From: JANNFX01 sp031380225
Lineage (GTDB): Bacteria; Pseudomonadota; Alphaproteobacteria; Rhizobiales; Hyphomicrobiaceae
Assembly: GCA_031380225.1 (NCBI GenBank)
Contig: JANNFX010000270.1
Span: 1 to 8,206 of the forward strand
Reading direction: 5' to 3'
DNA length: 8,206 nucleotides
The notes below the pieces were generated by a model. The model saw only the letters and a program-made list of their open reading frames with translations. It was not told where the DNA came from and made no database searches. The position numbers and the translations under genes are program-made. How positions within the stretch are numbered: the stretch's first letter is position 1; every line of letters begins with the position of its first letter. Below, piece by piece: positions 1-6,682 of the stretch.

Positions 1-955
1 TGCGGGTCACGATGCCATGCCGGTCGTGATCCGTGTCGCAGGCAAACGAGATATCAAAGCGGTCCTTCATATCTATCAACCGCTGCATCGCGTACGACGA
101 GGATGGGTCCATGCGGATCTTGCCGTCCCAGTCCACGGTCAAGAAACGGAAGGTTGGATCGACGCCCTCGCTGATCACGGTGAGATCGATGCCGTAGCGT
201 TCGGCAATCGGGCCCCAGTATTTCACGCCGGCGCCACCGAGCGGATCGACGCCCATGCGGATACCCGCGTTGCGGATCGCATCGAAGTCAATTACGTGAC
301 CAAGATCACTCACGTAGGTTTCGAGAAAATCATGCTCGTGCGTGCTGGTGGCGCAACGCGCCTGCGCAAATGGGATTTGTCGCACCTCTTTGAGACGGCC
401 TGCGAGCACAACATTGGCGCGATCCTCGATCCAGCCGGTGATTACGGTATCAGCTGGCCCGCCGTTGGGCGGGTTGTATTTAATGCCACCATCGCCGGGC
501 GGATTGTGCGACGGCGTGATGACGATGCCGTCAGCCAGCCCCGAAGTGCGGCCACGGTTGTAGACTAGGATCGCATGCGAGACTGCCGGCGTCGGCGTAA
601 ATTCACCGCCCGTGGAGATCATCGTTTCCACGCCGCTAGCGGCCAGCACCTGTAGCGCGGTCTCGAAGGCCGGCTGCGACAGTGCATGGGTATCGATGCC
701 GATGAAGAGCGGGCCATCGATGCTCTGGCTTTTCCGGTAGTCGCAGAGTGCCTGGGTGATCGCCATCACATGCCATTCGTTGAAGCTGCATTCGAACGAA
801 CTGCCTCGGTGCCCGGATGTGCCGAAAGCAACACGCTGGCCGGGTACGTTGGCATCGGGGCGCAGATCGAAGTAGGCAGCCAGCAGCGCCGGCACATTGA
901 CCAACAATGACTGCGGCGCTGGTCTACCGGCGAGGGGGCTGAGCGTCCTAGTCAT
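1..955 (-). CDS. pgm: Phosphoglucomutase, alpha-D-glucose-phosphate-specific (3' end cut by window)
   Basis: This enzyme interconverts glucose 1-phosphate and glucose 6-phosphate in the cytoplasm, feeding glycogen, trehalose and sugar-nucleotide pathways. I translated 318 residues in an open frame that runs off base 1; the E. coli Pgm family is about 546 aa, so roughly the first 60% is present. Visible signatures are FGTSGHRG at residues 44-51, the phosphoserine loop TPSHNPP at 147-153 (S149 would carry the phosphate), the following GGIKYNPPNGGPAD segment, and the metal-binding loop DTDHDR at 307-312. The ATG at 955-953 is the first start after an in-frame TAA, with a modest GGGCGAG-like ribosome site. 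It begins 34 bases after the 35-aa gene, so it is probably cotranscribed with it. The family assignment is near certain; the missing C-terminal domain cannot be checked here. Confidence 0.95.
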   Translation of the reverse strand, partial: MTRTLSPLAGRPAPQSLLVNVPALLAAYFDLRPDANVPGQRVAFGTSGHRGSSFECSFNEWHVMAITQALCDYRKSQSIDGPLFIGIDTHALSQPAFETALQVLAASGVETMISTGGEFTPTPAVSHAILVYNRGRTSGLADGIVITPSHNPPGDGGIKYNPPNGGPADTVITGWIEDRANVVLAGRLKEVRQIPFAQARCATSTHEHDFLETYVSDLGHVIDFDAIRNAGIRMGVDPLGGAGVKYWGPIAERYGIDLTVISEGVDPTFRFLTVDWDGKIRMDPSSSYAMQRLIDMKDRFDISFACDTDHDRHGIVTR

Positions 956-966
956 CTGCGGCTCGC

Positions 967-989
967 CCGCAATTGACAGTTACTTGCGG
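967..989 (-). promoter_or_regulatory. Hairpin between microprotein stop and pgm start
   Basis: A perfect six-base inverted repeat (CCGCAA / TTGCGG) flanks an 11-base loop. It directly abuts the stop codon of the 35-aa gene (TGA, 992-990) and its 3' arm ends 11 bases before the pgm ATG, next to the only plausible pgm ribosome site. There is no U-tract, so it does not look like an intrinsic terminator. It could stabilise or process the transcript, or modulate pgm translation. The repeat is seen directly; any function is inferred and it may be chance. Confidence 0.3.
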
Positions 990-1097
990 TCACGGGTTCC
1001 AGCGCTGCACTGCCACCGCAACGATACCCGCCACGACCATGACGAATAAGAGCATGCCTAGCCCTCCGACCCCGCTCATCCCGTCAAAACCACCCAT
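990..1097 (-). CDS. 35-aa single-TM microprotein
   Basis: The protein is a short Gly/Met-rich head (residues 1-14, including MGGFDGM and VGGLG), one strongly hydrophobic helix (about 15-30, MLLFVMVVAGIVAVAV) and a short QRWNP tail, so it should be a single-pass inner-membrane peptide. I chose the ATG at 1097-1095 over the upstream in-frame ATG at 1172 because GAAGGAG lies eight bases before it, while the extra 25 residues of the longer form are polar and have no clear ribosome site. It lies 98 bases after the DUF305 gene and 34 before pgm. I do not recognise a family. Small one-helix proteins often bind and tune a larger membrane partner; the cation ATPase upstream in the cluster is a possible one, but that is a guess. 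Confidence 0.65.
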   Translation of the reverse strand: MGGFDGMSGVGGLGMLLFVMVVAGIVAVAVQRWNP

Positions 1098-1195
1098 CTC
1101 AGTCACTCCTTCAGAGTTAAGATTGTTCGACACTTGAATCAGTGAGGGGCTTCGGCTTCTTGCGCCGGTCAAATGAGCTGTGCCAATAAGCTGGC

Positions 1196-1591
1196 CTATT
1201 TTGCTTTCGTCTTCAGCCAGGCATCAATCACGACAATTTCTTTTTCCTGCGCCGTGACGATGTCCTGCGCCAGTTTTTTGACTTCGAGATCTTTGCCGTT
1301 GGCGAGAACAACTTTCGCCATATCGATGGCTCCTTGATGGTGGGCTCGCATGTGGCTCATGAAGTCTGCATCGGCGTCGCCGGTAAATTTCATCATCGGC
1401 ATGCCTTCCATCATCTTAGCCATGGCTGCCTTGAAATCTTTTGTGGACGCGGAATCACTCGGGTCGGGAGCCATCATTTTCATTCCCATACCCGGCTTCA
1501 TGTCCATACCAGGCATGGGAGCTGGGTCTGCAGCGATGGCAGCGGCAGTCGCGAACAAAGTCGCCACTGAGGCCAGTAGGACGCGCTTCAT
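1196..1591 (-). CDS. Secreted Met-rich DUF305 protein (CopM-like)
   Basis: This 131-aa protein starts with a Sec signal peptide (MKRVLLASVATLFATAAAIA), with likely cleavage after residue 20 (AIA|AD), so it acts in the periplasm or outside the cell. Residues 26-40 are a methionine-rich stretch (MPGMDMKPGMGMKMM), typical of soft-metal binding. The DUF305 domain follows at about 52-127, with the family's DFMSHMRAHHQGAIDMA segment at 77-92; H80, M81, H84, H85 and M91 are candidate ligands. DUF305 proteins form a small helical bundle, and the cyanobacterial member CopM binds copper, so a role as copper scavenger or chaperone beside the P1B ATPase is reasonable but inferred. The ribosome site is AAGGTCGAG upstream of the ATG at 1591. 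It sits 94 bases after the cation ATPase. Confidence 0.88.
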   Translation of the reverse strand: MKRVLLASVATLFATAAAIAADPAPMPGMDMKPGMGMKMMAPDPSDSASTKDFKAAMAKMMEGMPMMKFTGDADADFMSHMRAHHQGAIDMAKVVLANGKDLEVKKLAQDIVTAQEKEIVVIDAWLKTKAK

Positions 1592-1685
1592 GTTGATCTC
1601 GACCTTGTTTTGAGAGTGGTTCTAACGGCGGTAAAGATTAACTGGCCCGAGCCTCTTTAGTTCCCGAACGACCTGTCGGCACAGT

Positions 1686-4253
1686 TCATGATTGCAGCCG
1701 GTCGTACCAGTGTGACTTTAGCAACTCGAGTGAGACCAGCAAGACCACGCCGGCAGCGAGGGTCAACGCCAAATCGGGTATGTGCAGCGGTCCGAAGCGG
1801 AAGAGTTCGCTGACGAAGGGCATAAGAAGCGTAAGGGATAGCGTTGCAGCAACGAAAAAAAGAACCCACGCCAACGCTGGATTGGGCCTGCTGATTGCCG
1901 CGACCAATGAGGCGCTAAAGGATCGGTTGACGACAATCAAACCAACAATCGCCATGACCAGAGAAAAGAACGTCAATGCACGAACTTCCGCTTCAGGCAT
2001 GCCTCTGCGCAATGCGACGAGGTAGATGGCTGCCAAAAGGACAAATGCGATAGTGCCCTGCAAAAGACTCCATCCGATGAGTTGTCGCGAGAACAGCGGC
2101 TCATCAGGGTTACGCGGTGCGCGGCGCATCACATCGTCCTCCTCCGTCTCGGCCTCGAACACGAGCGAGCAGACCGGATTGATCACCATCTCTAAGAACG
2201 CAATGTGCATAGGCCCGAATAGAATGGGCAGGCCAAACAGCAACGGTAAGAGCGCCAGTCCGGCAATTGGCACATGGACAGCAAAGATGAAGCCAATCGC
2301 CTTGCGAAGGTTGTCGTAGATTCGGCGCCCGAGCCGGATTGCCTTGACGATCGAGTCAAAATCATCGTCAAGCAAAACAATCGACGACGCCTCGCGCGCC
2401 ACATCTGTGCCGCGTCCCCCCATGGCAATGCCGATATGCGCCGCCTTGAGCGATGGTGCATCGTTGACACCATCGCCGGTCATCGCAACGATCTCGCCGT
2501 TGGCCTTCAGGGCATTGACAATGCGCAGCTTCTGCTCTGGCATAATGCGTGCGAACACGGTCGCGGCACGCACGCACTGGGCTAGCTCCGCGTCGTCGAG
2601 CTTTTCGAGTTCTGTGCCCGTCACAATGCCGTCCGCGTTGATGCCTGCTTGCGCCGCGATCGCCTTAGCAGTCGCTGGATAGTCGCCAGTGATCATGACC
2701 ACCTTGATGCCAGCCGACCGGCAGTCACGCACAGCTTCTGGCACGCTCGCCCGCAACGGATCGGCAAGACCAACGAGCCCTAAGAATTCAAAGTTGAAAT
2801 CATGCTGAGACTCCGGCCAATTTGTCCCGGCGAATGAGGCGCGGGCGACACCCAATACACGCAAACCCCTAGCGGCCATCACGTCCACTGATTGGGTTAG
2901 CGCAGTGAGATCTGCGGCGCTGAGATGACAAAGTCCGGCAATGGCTTCTGGTGCGCCTTTGGCTGCAACGACGCACGCTTGACCTGCTTCAGACGTCTTC
3001 CAGACTTGCGACATGGCGAGGAGTCCGGGGCGAAGTCCATAAGTGTGCGCGAGCGTCCAATCAGGGCCGTGCAAATGTTCGGTCGACGTCAAATGCTCAA
3101 GACCCACGGTATGAAAAGCTTTGTCCATTGGGTCGATTGGCTCTTTTGCGCTGGCCAGAAGCCCAACCTCAGCCAAGTCATGAAAAGCGTCCGGTAGCTT
3201 TGCTCCAGGCGGTTCGTTCAACTTAAAAGTCGTGGCATACTTGAGCCGTAATTCGACGATGGACATCCGGTTTTCGGTCAGAGTGCCCGTCTTATCGGTA
3301 CACAAGACGGTTGCCGAGCCCAGTGTTTCGATGGCCGACGCGCGCCGGGTCAATACACGGGCCTGCGAAATGCGCCACGCGCCCATCGCCATAAAGACGG
3401 TGAGCACGATTGGAAACTCTGCTGGCAGCATTGACATTCCGAGCGCGATGCCACCGAGCATCGCCTCGAACCAGCCTCCACGTAAAATGCCATGAAGCAA
3501 TACAGCGATGACGCTGACCGCACCTCCGGCAATTGCAAACAACCGCACAAGCCTGCGGGTCTGCTGCTGCAAGCGCGGAGGCTCAGTCTCTATGGTGCTG
3601 AGGGACTGACCGATTTTGCCGATTTCGCTGCGCACACCCGTTGCAGTTACCTCGGCGATTCCACTGCCGCGCACGACCAGCGAACCGGAAAACACGATGG
3701 GTAGATCATCACCGCCAGGGCGTTGCTCTTTTGGCGAGGCAACACCCTTATTGGCGATCTTGCGCACGGGCACTGGTTCACCCGTCAGTAGCGATTCGTC
3801 GGTTTGCATGTCGGCGCTCTGAATGAGAGCCGCGTCGGCCGGGACACGATCACCCTCATTGAGTACGATAAAATCTCCTCGTACGACTTCACGGCCAGCG
3901 ATGCGCTTACGCTCGCCATCGCGAATAATCAACGCACGAGGACTGGTTAGGTCGCGCAGTGCTTCTAAAACGCGCTCTGTGCGGGCCTCCTGTATCACAG
4001 TGATCGAAACAGACATAATTGCAAAGGCGAGAAGAATGAGCGCGTCCTTCAGGTCCCCAAGCGCCAGATAGATCACGCCCCCGCCCAGTAGCAGCAACAG
4101 CATCGGTTCACGCATAACCTCGAGCACGATGCGCAACGGTGTGCGCCGGTTCTCCCTCGGCAGCTCATTTGGCCCTTCGCGCTGCAATCTTGCCTGGGCG
4201 TCCAATGAAGTGAGACCAGCGACTATTGGAGCCGGGGGGGCATTGCTGGGCAT
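1686..4253 (-). CDS. P2-like cation-translocating P-type ATPase
   Basis: This complete 855-aa inner-membrane pump uses ATP to move a cation. The N-terminal cation-ATPase domain (about 8-60) has the usual GLTSLDAQARLQREGPNELP lead. The actuator domain carries TGE at 157-159; the phosphorylation motif CTDKTGTLT at 318-326 makes D320 the phospho-acceptor; KGAPE at 432-436 is the nucleotide-binding motif; and the hinge TGDGVNDAP is at 592-600. Ten membrane segments fit: two pairs before the catalytic domain (about 48-90 and 235-290) and six after it. It has no heavy-metal CPx motif. M4 has PAEFP (277-281) instead of the SERCA PEGLP, placing it in the uncharacterised 'EFP' group near Ca/Mn/Mg-type pumps, so the substrate is unknown. 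M6 reads EMVINPVCSLVFEAE (688-702), with N692 where Asp is expected. The ATG at 4253 has only a weak AGAAAG ribosome site. Confidence 0.93.
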   Translation of the reverse strand: MPSNAPPAPIVAGLTSLDAQARLQREGPNELPRENRRTPLRIVLEVMREPMLLLLLGGGVIYLALGDLKDALILLAFAIMSVSITVIQEARTERVLEALRDLTSPRALIIRDGERKRIAGREVVRGDFIVLNEGDRVPADAALIQSADMQTDESLLTGEPVPVRKIANKGVASPKEQRPGGDDLPIVFSGSLVVRGSGIAEVTATGVRSEIGKIGQSLSTIETEPPRLQQQTRRLVRLFAIAGGAVSVIAVLLHGILRGGWFEAMLGGIALGMSMLPAEFPIVLTVFMAMGAWRISQARVLTRRASAIETLGSATVLCTDKTGTLTENRMSIVELRLKYATTFKLNEPPGAKLPDAFHDLAEVGLLASAKEPIDPMDKAFHTVGLEHLTSTEHLHGPDWTLAHTYGLRPGLLAMSQVWKTSEAGQACVVAAKGAPEAIAGLCHLSAADLTALTQSVDVMAARGLRVLGVARASFAGTNWPESQHDFNFEFLGLVGLADPLRASVPEAVRDCRSAGIKVVMITGDYPATAKAIAAQAGINADGIVTGTELEKLDDAELAQCVRAATVFARIMPEQKLRIVNALKANGEIVAMTGDGVNDAPSLKAAHIGIAMGGRGTDVAREASSIVLLDDDFDSIVKAIRLGRRIYDNLRKAIGFIFAVHVPIAGLALLPLLFGLPILFGPMHIAFLEMVINPVCSLVFEAETEEDDVMRRAPRNPDEPLFSRQLIGWSLLQGTIAFVLLAAIYLVALRRGMPEAEVRALTFFSLVMAIVGLIVVNRSFSASLVAAISRPNPALAWVLFFVAATLSLTLLMPFVSELFRFGPLHIPDLALTLAAGVVLLVSLELLKSHWYDRLQS

Positions 4254-4328
4254 TTTTTACTTTCTCAGTTCATGTCGAACTTGTTCAGCGAATAATCTGG
4301 CAAAGTGCCTGATCGGCAGTCGAACCCG

Positions 4329-4616
4329 TTACTCGCCGAAAAATCTCCCAGCCAGATTATAGCAGTGGGCGATGATCACGCCGGCGACGCCGCCGGATAC
4401 AAAAGCTGACAAACCGCCGATCAAGAGCGACGAGATTGATCCGGCGGGCTCCAGTGTGAACAATCCGATGAAAGCATGGCTGAGAACGAGGGGCAGCCCA
4501 ATGAAAACCCCTACCCAGCACAGTGCGAAAAGCAAAAGCGTCGAGAATGCACCGGTCGAGGCGCTGCGCTTGTAACTGAGCATCGATGGAGACGCCGTCC
4601 GATTTACTTCGGTCAT
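4329..4616 (-). CDS. 95-aa two-TM membrane protein, unknown function
   Basis: The protein has a polar, probably cytoplasmic N-terminus (1-22), a hydrophobic segment at about 24-53, a short loop around LEPAGS (55-60), and a second segment at about 61-84 rich in Gly and small residues (IGGLSAFVSGGVAGVIIA), ending in HCYNLAGRFFGE. The glycine-rich second helix followed by a YN motif is reminiscent of small DUF5676-type membrane proteins, but I cannot assign it firmly. The start is supported by AAAGGA seven bases before the ATG. It precedes the cation ATPase by 75 bases on the same strand and may be cotranscribed with it. The real gene is favoured over the overlapping frame at 4357-4683 by its ribosome site and its membrane-protein composition. 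Confidence 0.75.
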   Translation of the reverse strand: MTEVNRTASPSMLSYKRSASTGAFSTLLLFALCWVGVFIGLPLVLSHAFIGLFTLEPAGSISSLLIGGLSAFVSGGVAGVIIAHCYNLAGRFFGE

Positions 4617-4734
4617 TGTGTTTTCCTTTAAAAAAAATATGGGACCCTAGCGATGCTATCCAAAGATGCCTCGATGATTTCAACCAAGCACCAACTCAAA
4701 CTATAGACGCGGAAAGAATGGCTTCAGGATAGAA

Positions 4735-4758
4735 GGCGAGGCAGTAACTTGCCGCGCC
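4735..4758 (-). terminator. Imperfect hairpin downstream of the DUF1269 gene
   Basis: Two four-base GC-rich stem blocks (GGCG/CGCC and GGCA/TGCC), separated by one mismatch, enclose a six-base loop. It begins 15 bases after the stop codon at 4774-4776. On the minus strand it is followed by TTCTATCC rather than a true U-run, so it would be at most a weak intrinsic terminator; a processing or stability hairpin is equally possible. If it terminates, the 95-aa gene and ATPase downstream need their own promoter in 4617-4734, where I saw no convincing one. Confidence 0.35.
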
Positions 4759-4773
4759 ATCCATCCGTTGCGA

Positions 4774-5343
4774 TCACGCCGCTGCGTGATGCGGGGCATG
4801 GTCTGCCGGCGGTGCCGCCATGTCTTTCAGGTCTTTGTGCAGGTCGAGTTGACTCGGTTTTCTCGTCTCGAGGATTGTTCTAGCGCGTACCATCTCCTCG
4901 ACGGGGCCATGCGCCACGATCAGGAATTCTTCGGCTTTCAATGCGTCTTCGTACTGGATCACGCTGTCTTTCGGGATGCCAAGGCTAAACAAGGCTGCCC
5001 CGAGTGCGCTTACGCCGCCAACGACAACTGCCCCCTCGATCGCCGCGAACACCATGGCCGCGAGATGTCCGAGAACCATGACAGGACCAACAACAGGCAT
5101 CGTCATGAAGATGCCACCGAAGAACAGGCCCCAGAGGCCACCCCACATGGCGCCGTTCGTGCCCCAGAATTTGACGCTGTCTCCAGTATTGTAAAAGCCG
5201 ATCACCTTTTCTTCGGTGTGATAGCCTTTGCCGACAATACTCAAGTGCTTCATGTCAATCCCGCCTCCCGCAAGCTTACGGATGGCGGCTTCGGCACCTT
5301 GATGATCGGCGAATACGGCGACCACTGCATCATTCTTTGTCAT
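4774..5343 (-). CDS. DUF1269-like general-stress membrane protein
   Basis: This 189-aa protein opens with a small alpha/beta domain (about 5-50: AVVAVFADHQGAEAAI and HLSIVGKGYH), as in the general-stress-protein/DUF1269 families. A Gly/aromatic hydrophobic block follows (about 62-122: GAMWGGLWGLFFGGIFM, then VVGPVMVLGHLAAMVFA and AVVVGGVSALGAALFSLGIP), which should span or dip into the membrane, and then a second small domain ending near 148 (EEFLIVAHG). The C-terminus is His-rich (DHAPHHAAA). No catalytic motif is seen and the biochemical role is unknown. I chose the ATG at 5343 rather than 5433 because AAGGAG lies just before it; the longer form would overlap the MFS gene and adds an unlikely Pro/Gln-rich leader. 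It follows the MFS gene by 25 bases, so an operon is likely. Confidence 0.85.
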   Translation of the reverse strand: MTKNDAVVAVFADHQGAEAAIRKLAGGGIDMKHLSIVGKGYHTEEKVIGFYNTGDSVKFWGTNGAMWGGLWGLFFGGIFMTMPVVGPVMVLGHLAAMVFAAIEGAVVVGGVSALGAALFSLGIPKDSVIQYEDALKAEEFLIVAHGPVEEMVRARTILETRKPSQLDLHKDLKDMAAPPADHAPHHAAA

Positions 5344-5368
5344 GGTGGGCTCCTTGTTGAGTTGAAGT

Positions 5369-6682
5369 TCAGGCAGTAGGCCGGCCTGCTGCGGCAAAAG
5401 TGGGGGGCTTCGGCACGTGGCGATCGTCGCCATCTTCGCCGGGCTTGCGTGATGCGAGCATTTTCGGGAGGCCGAGGCTTAGCAGGAGGCCGAATCCAGT
5501 GAGCAATGTCATCAGCAGGAACGAGGCATTAGGGAGCCAAGTCACATCGAATAGCAGGCCACCGGCCGCCGAACCCACTGTGACGCCCAGACTCGATGCC
5601 GCCGTCTGCTTGCCGAGTTCCGCTCCCTGCGCTTTGCCGGCGTTGCTCGAAATCCAGTAGGTCAGGATCGGCGACAAAATCCCGGCGCTCGCTGCTACCG
5701 CTCCAATCACCACGAGCATCAGCGTGAAGTCGGACGCGCGCGGAACGAGGAATAATCCGGCAGCTAAGACAGTAAGAGCTGGCGCGATGAACCAGCGCGT
5801 CGTTTCGGGCTTGATCCAGGGAGAGAACACAATGGCCTGGACGACGAACATCACCAGGCTGCACTCGGTGAACATCAGGGCGATCTGGGTTTGCGTCAGC
5901 CCGAGTTCCTGTTTGCCGCGCAGAGCCAATCCAACCTCGAACACGCCGACCGCAGCAGAAACGATGAACGCCAGCGCGAGCAATGTCGGGACAAGCCAGG
6001 TCGACGTCGCCGAAACGGGCTGGTAGCGCTTGGCGTGGGCATCGCCCTGGTTCGTTCCCGGGACCACTATTGCGGCGGCGACCGCCACGAGGAGAGCAAG
6101 TATCGCAGTGCCCGCCAGAGGCAATGCCAATGACCCCGCCGCACCGGCGATTGGGAGGATGTTGGCCGCGCCCCGGGAAACGAAAACGCCGAACATCGGT
6201 CCGAGCAGAAACCCGCTGATTCCTGCCAGACTGACAAACGTGAGACTGCGCGCCCGCGCCTGTTCTGTTGTCGCAAGATCGCCAATCGCGGCAAGCGCAA
6301 CTGGCGTGACCGCAGCGGAGAACAATCCGCCCAGGAACCGCTCAGCATATACCGAGGCCAGACTCTCGATAAAAGCGAAGGTCAGCATCGTCGCGCTGAA
6401 CCCAACCAGCCCGACGAGAAGAATGGCGCGGCGTCCATAGCGGTCGGACAGGCGTCCCCACGCCGGGGCAAATAGAAACAGCGCCAGCGTGTAGAGGGCG
6501 GTCACCAGGCCCGTCGCGCGGGAAACTTGTGCCGCGTCGCCGCCCGTCCCCAGCAGCCGCTCGATCAGAAAGGGTAGGACCGGCAGTATGATGCCGTAAC
6601 CCATCGACACCGTGAAGACGGACAGCATCAGCACAGCCATTGTGCTCAGCGGTACGCCCGTGGGTGTGGTGCGATTGATCAT
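5369..6682 (-). CDS. MFS efflux transporter, DHA1 family
   Basis: This 437-aa inner-membrane protein has about 12 hydrophobic helices and should be a proton-coupled exporter of drugs or small solutes. Helix 1 has YGIILPVLPFLIE (29-41), typical of DHA1 drug:H+ antiporters. The loop between helices 2 and 3 has motif A, GRLSDRYGRRAILLVG (76-91). Helix 5 has the antiporter motif C in the form AGISGFLLGPMFGVF (153-167). A polar C-terminal tail of about 30 residues (SRKPGEDGDDRH...) follows helix 12. The ATG at 6682 overlaps the TGA of the upstream metal ATPase in an ATGA junction with no clear ribosome site of its own, which suggests translational coupling and joint expression. The substrate cannot be read from sequence; tetracycline-class and metal-complex export are only possibilities. 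Confidence 0.9.
   Translation of the reverse strand: MINRTTPTGVPLSTMAVLMLSVFTVSMGYGIILPVLPFLIERLLGTGGDAAQVSRATGLVTALYTLALFLFAPAWGRLSDRYGRRAILLVGLVGFSATMLTFAFIESLASVYAERFLGGLFSAAVTPVALAAIGDLATTEQARARSLTFVSLAGISGFLLGPMFGVFVSRGAANILPIAGAAGSLALPLAGTAILALLVAVAAAIVVPGTNQGDAHAKRYQPVSATSTWLVPTLLALAFIVSAAVGVFEVGLALRGKQELGLTQTQIALMFTECSLVMFVVQAIVFSPWIKPETTRWFIAPALTVLAAGLFLVPRASDFTLMLVVIGAVAASAGILSPILTYWISSNAGKAQGAELGKQTAASSLGVTVGSAAGGLLFDVTWLPNASFLLMTLLTGFGLLLSLGLPKMLASRKPGEDGDDRHVPKPPTFAAAGRPTA

Noticed and set aside
17..568. Plus-strand open frame of 183 codons
   Set aside because: It is antisense to pgm, whose minus-strand translation matches the phosphoglucomutase family throughout; the plus-strand protein has no recognisable domain.
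686..910. Plus-strand open frame of 74 codons
   Set aside because: Also antisense to the N-terminal part of pgm, with no family resemblance and no convincing ribosome site.
1169..1185. Sigma-54-like TGGCAC element upstream of the 35-aa gene
   Set aside because: The -24-like half is present on the minus strand, but no TTGC -12 element occurs at the required spacing.
4357..4683. Minus-strand frame of 108 codons overlapping the 95-aa gene
   Set aside because: It lacks a ribosome site and is Arg/His-rich and non-membrane-like; the overlapping 95-aa frame has AAAGGA and two clear TM helices.
4653..4683. Possible promoter for the 95-aa gene (TTGAAA with a weak -10 about 17-19 bases on)
   Set aside because: The -10 matches only three bases at 17-base spacing (GATAGC), or four at a poor 19-base spacing (TAGCAT); not better than chance in this A/T-richer gap.
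4768..5379. Plus-strand open frame of 203 codons
   Set aside because: It mirrors the DUF1269-like gene; its translation is rich in Arg, His and Cys without domain logic, while the minus strand has a ribosome site and family match.
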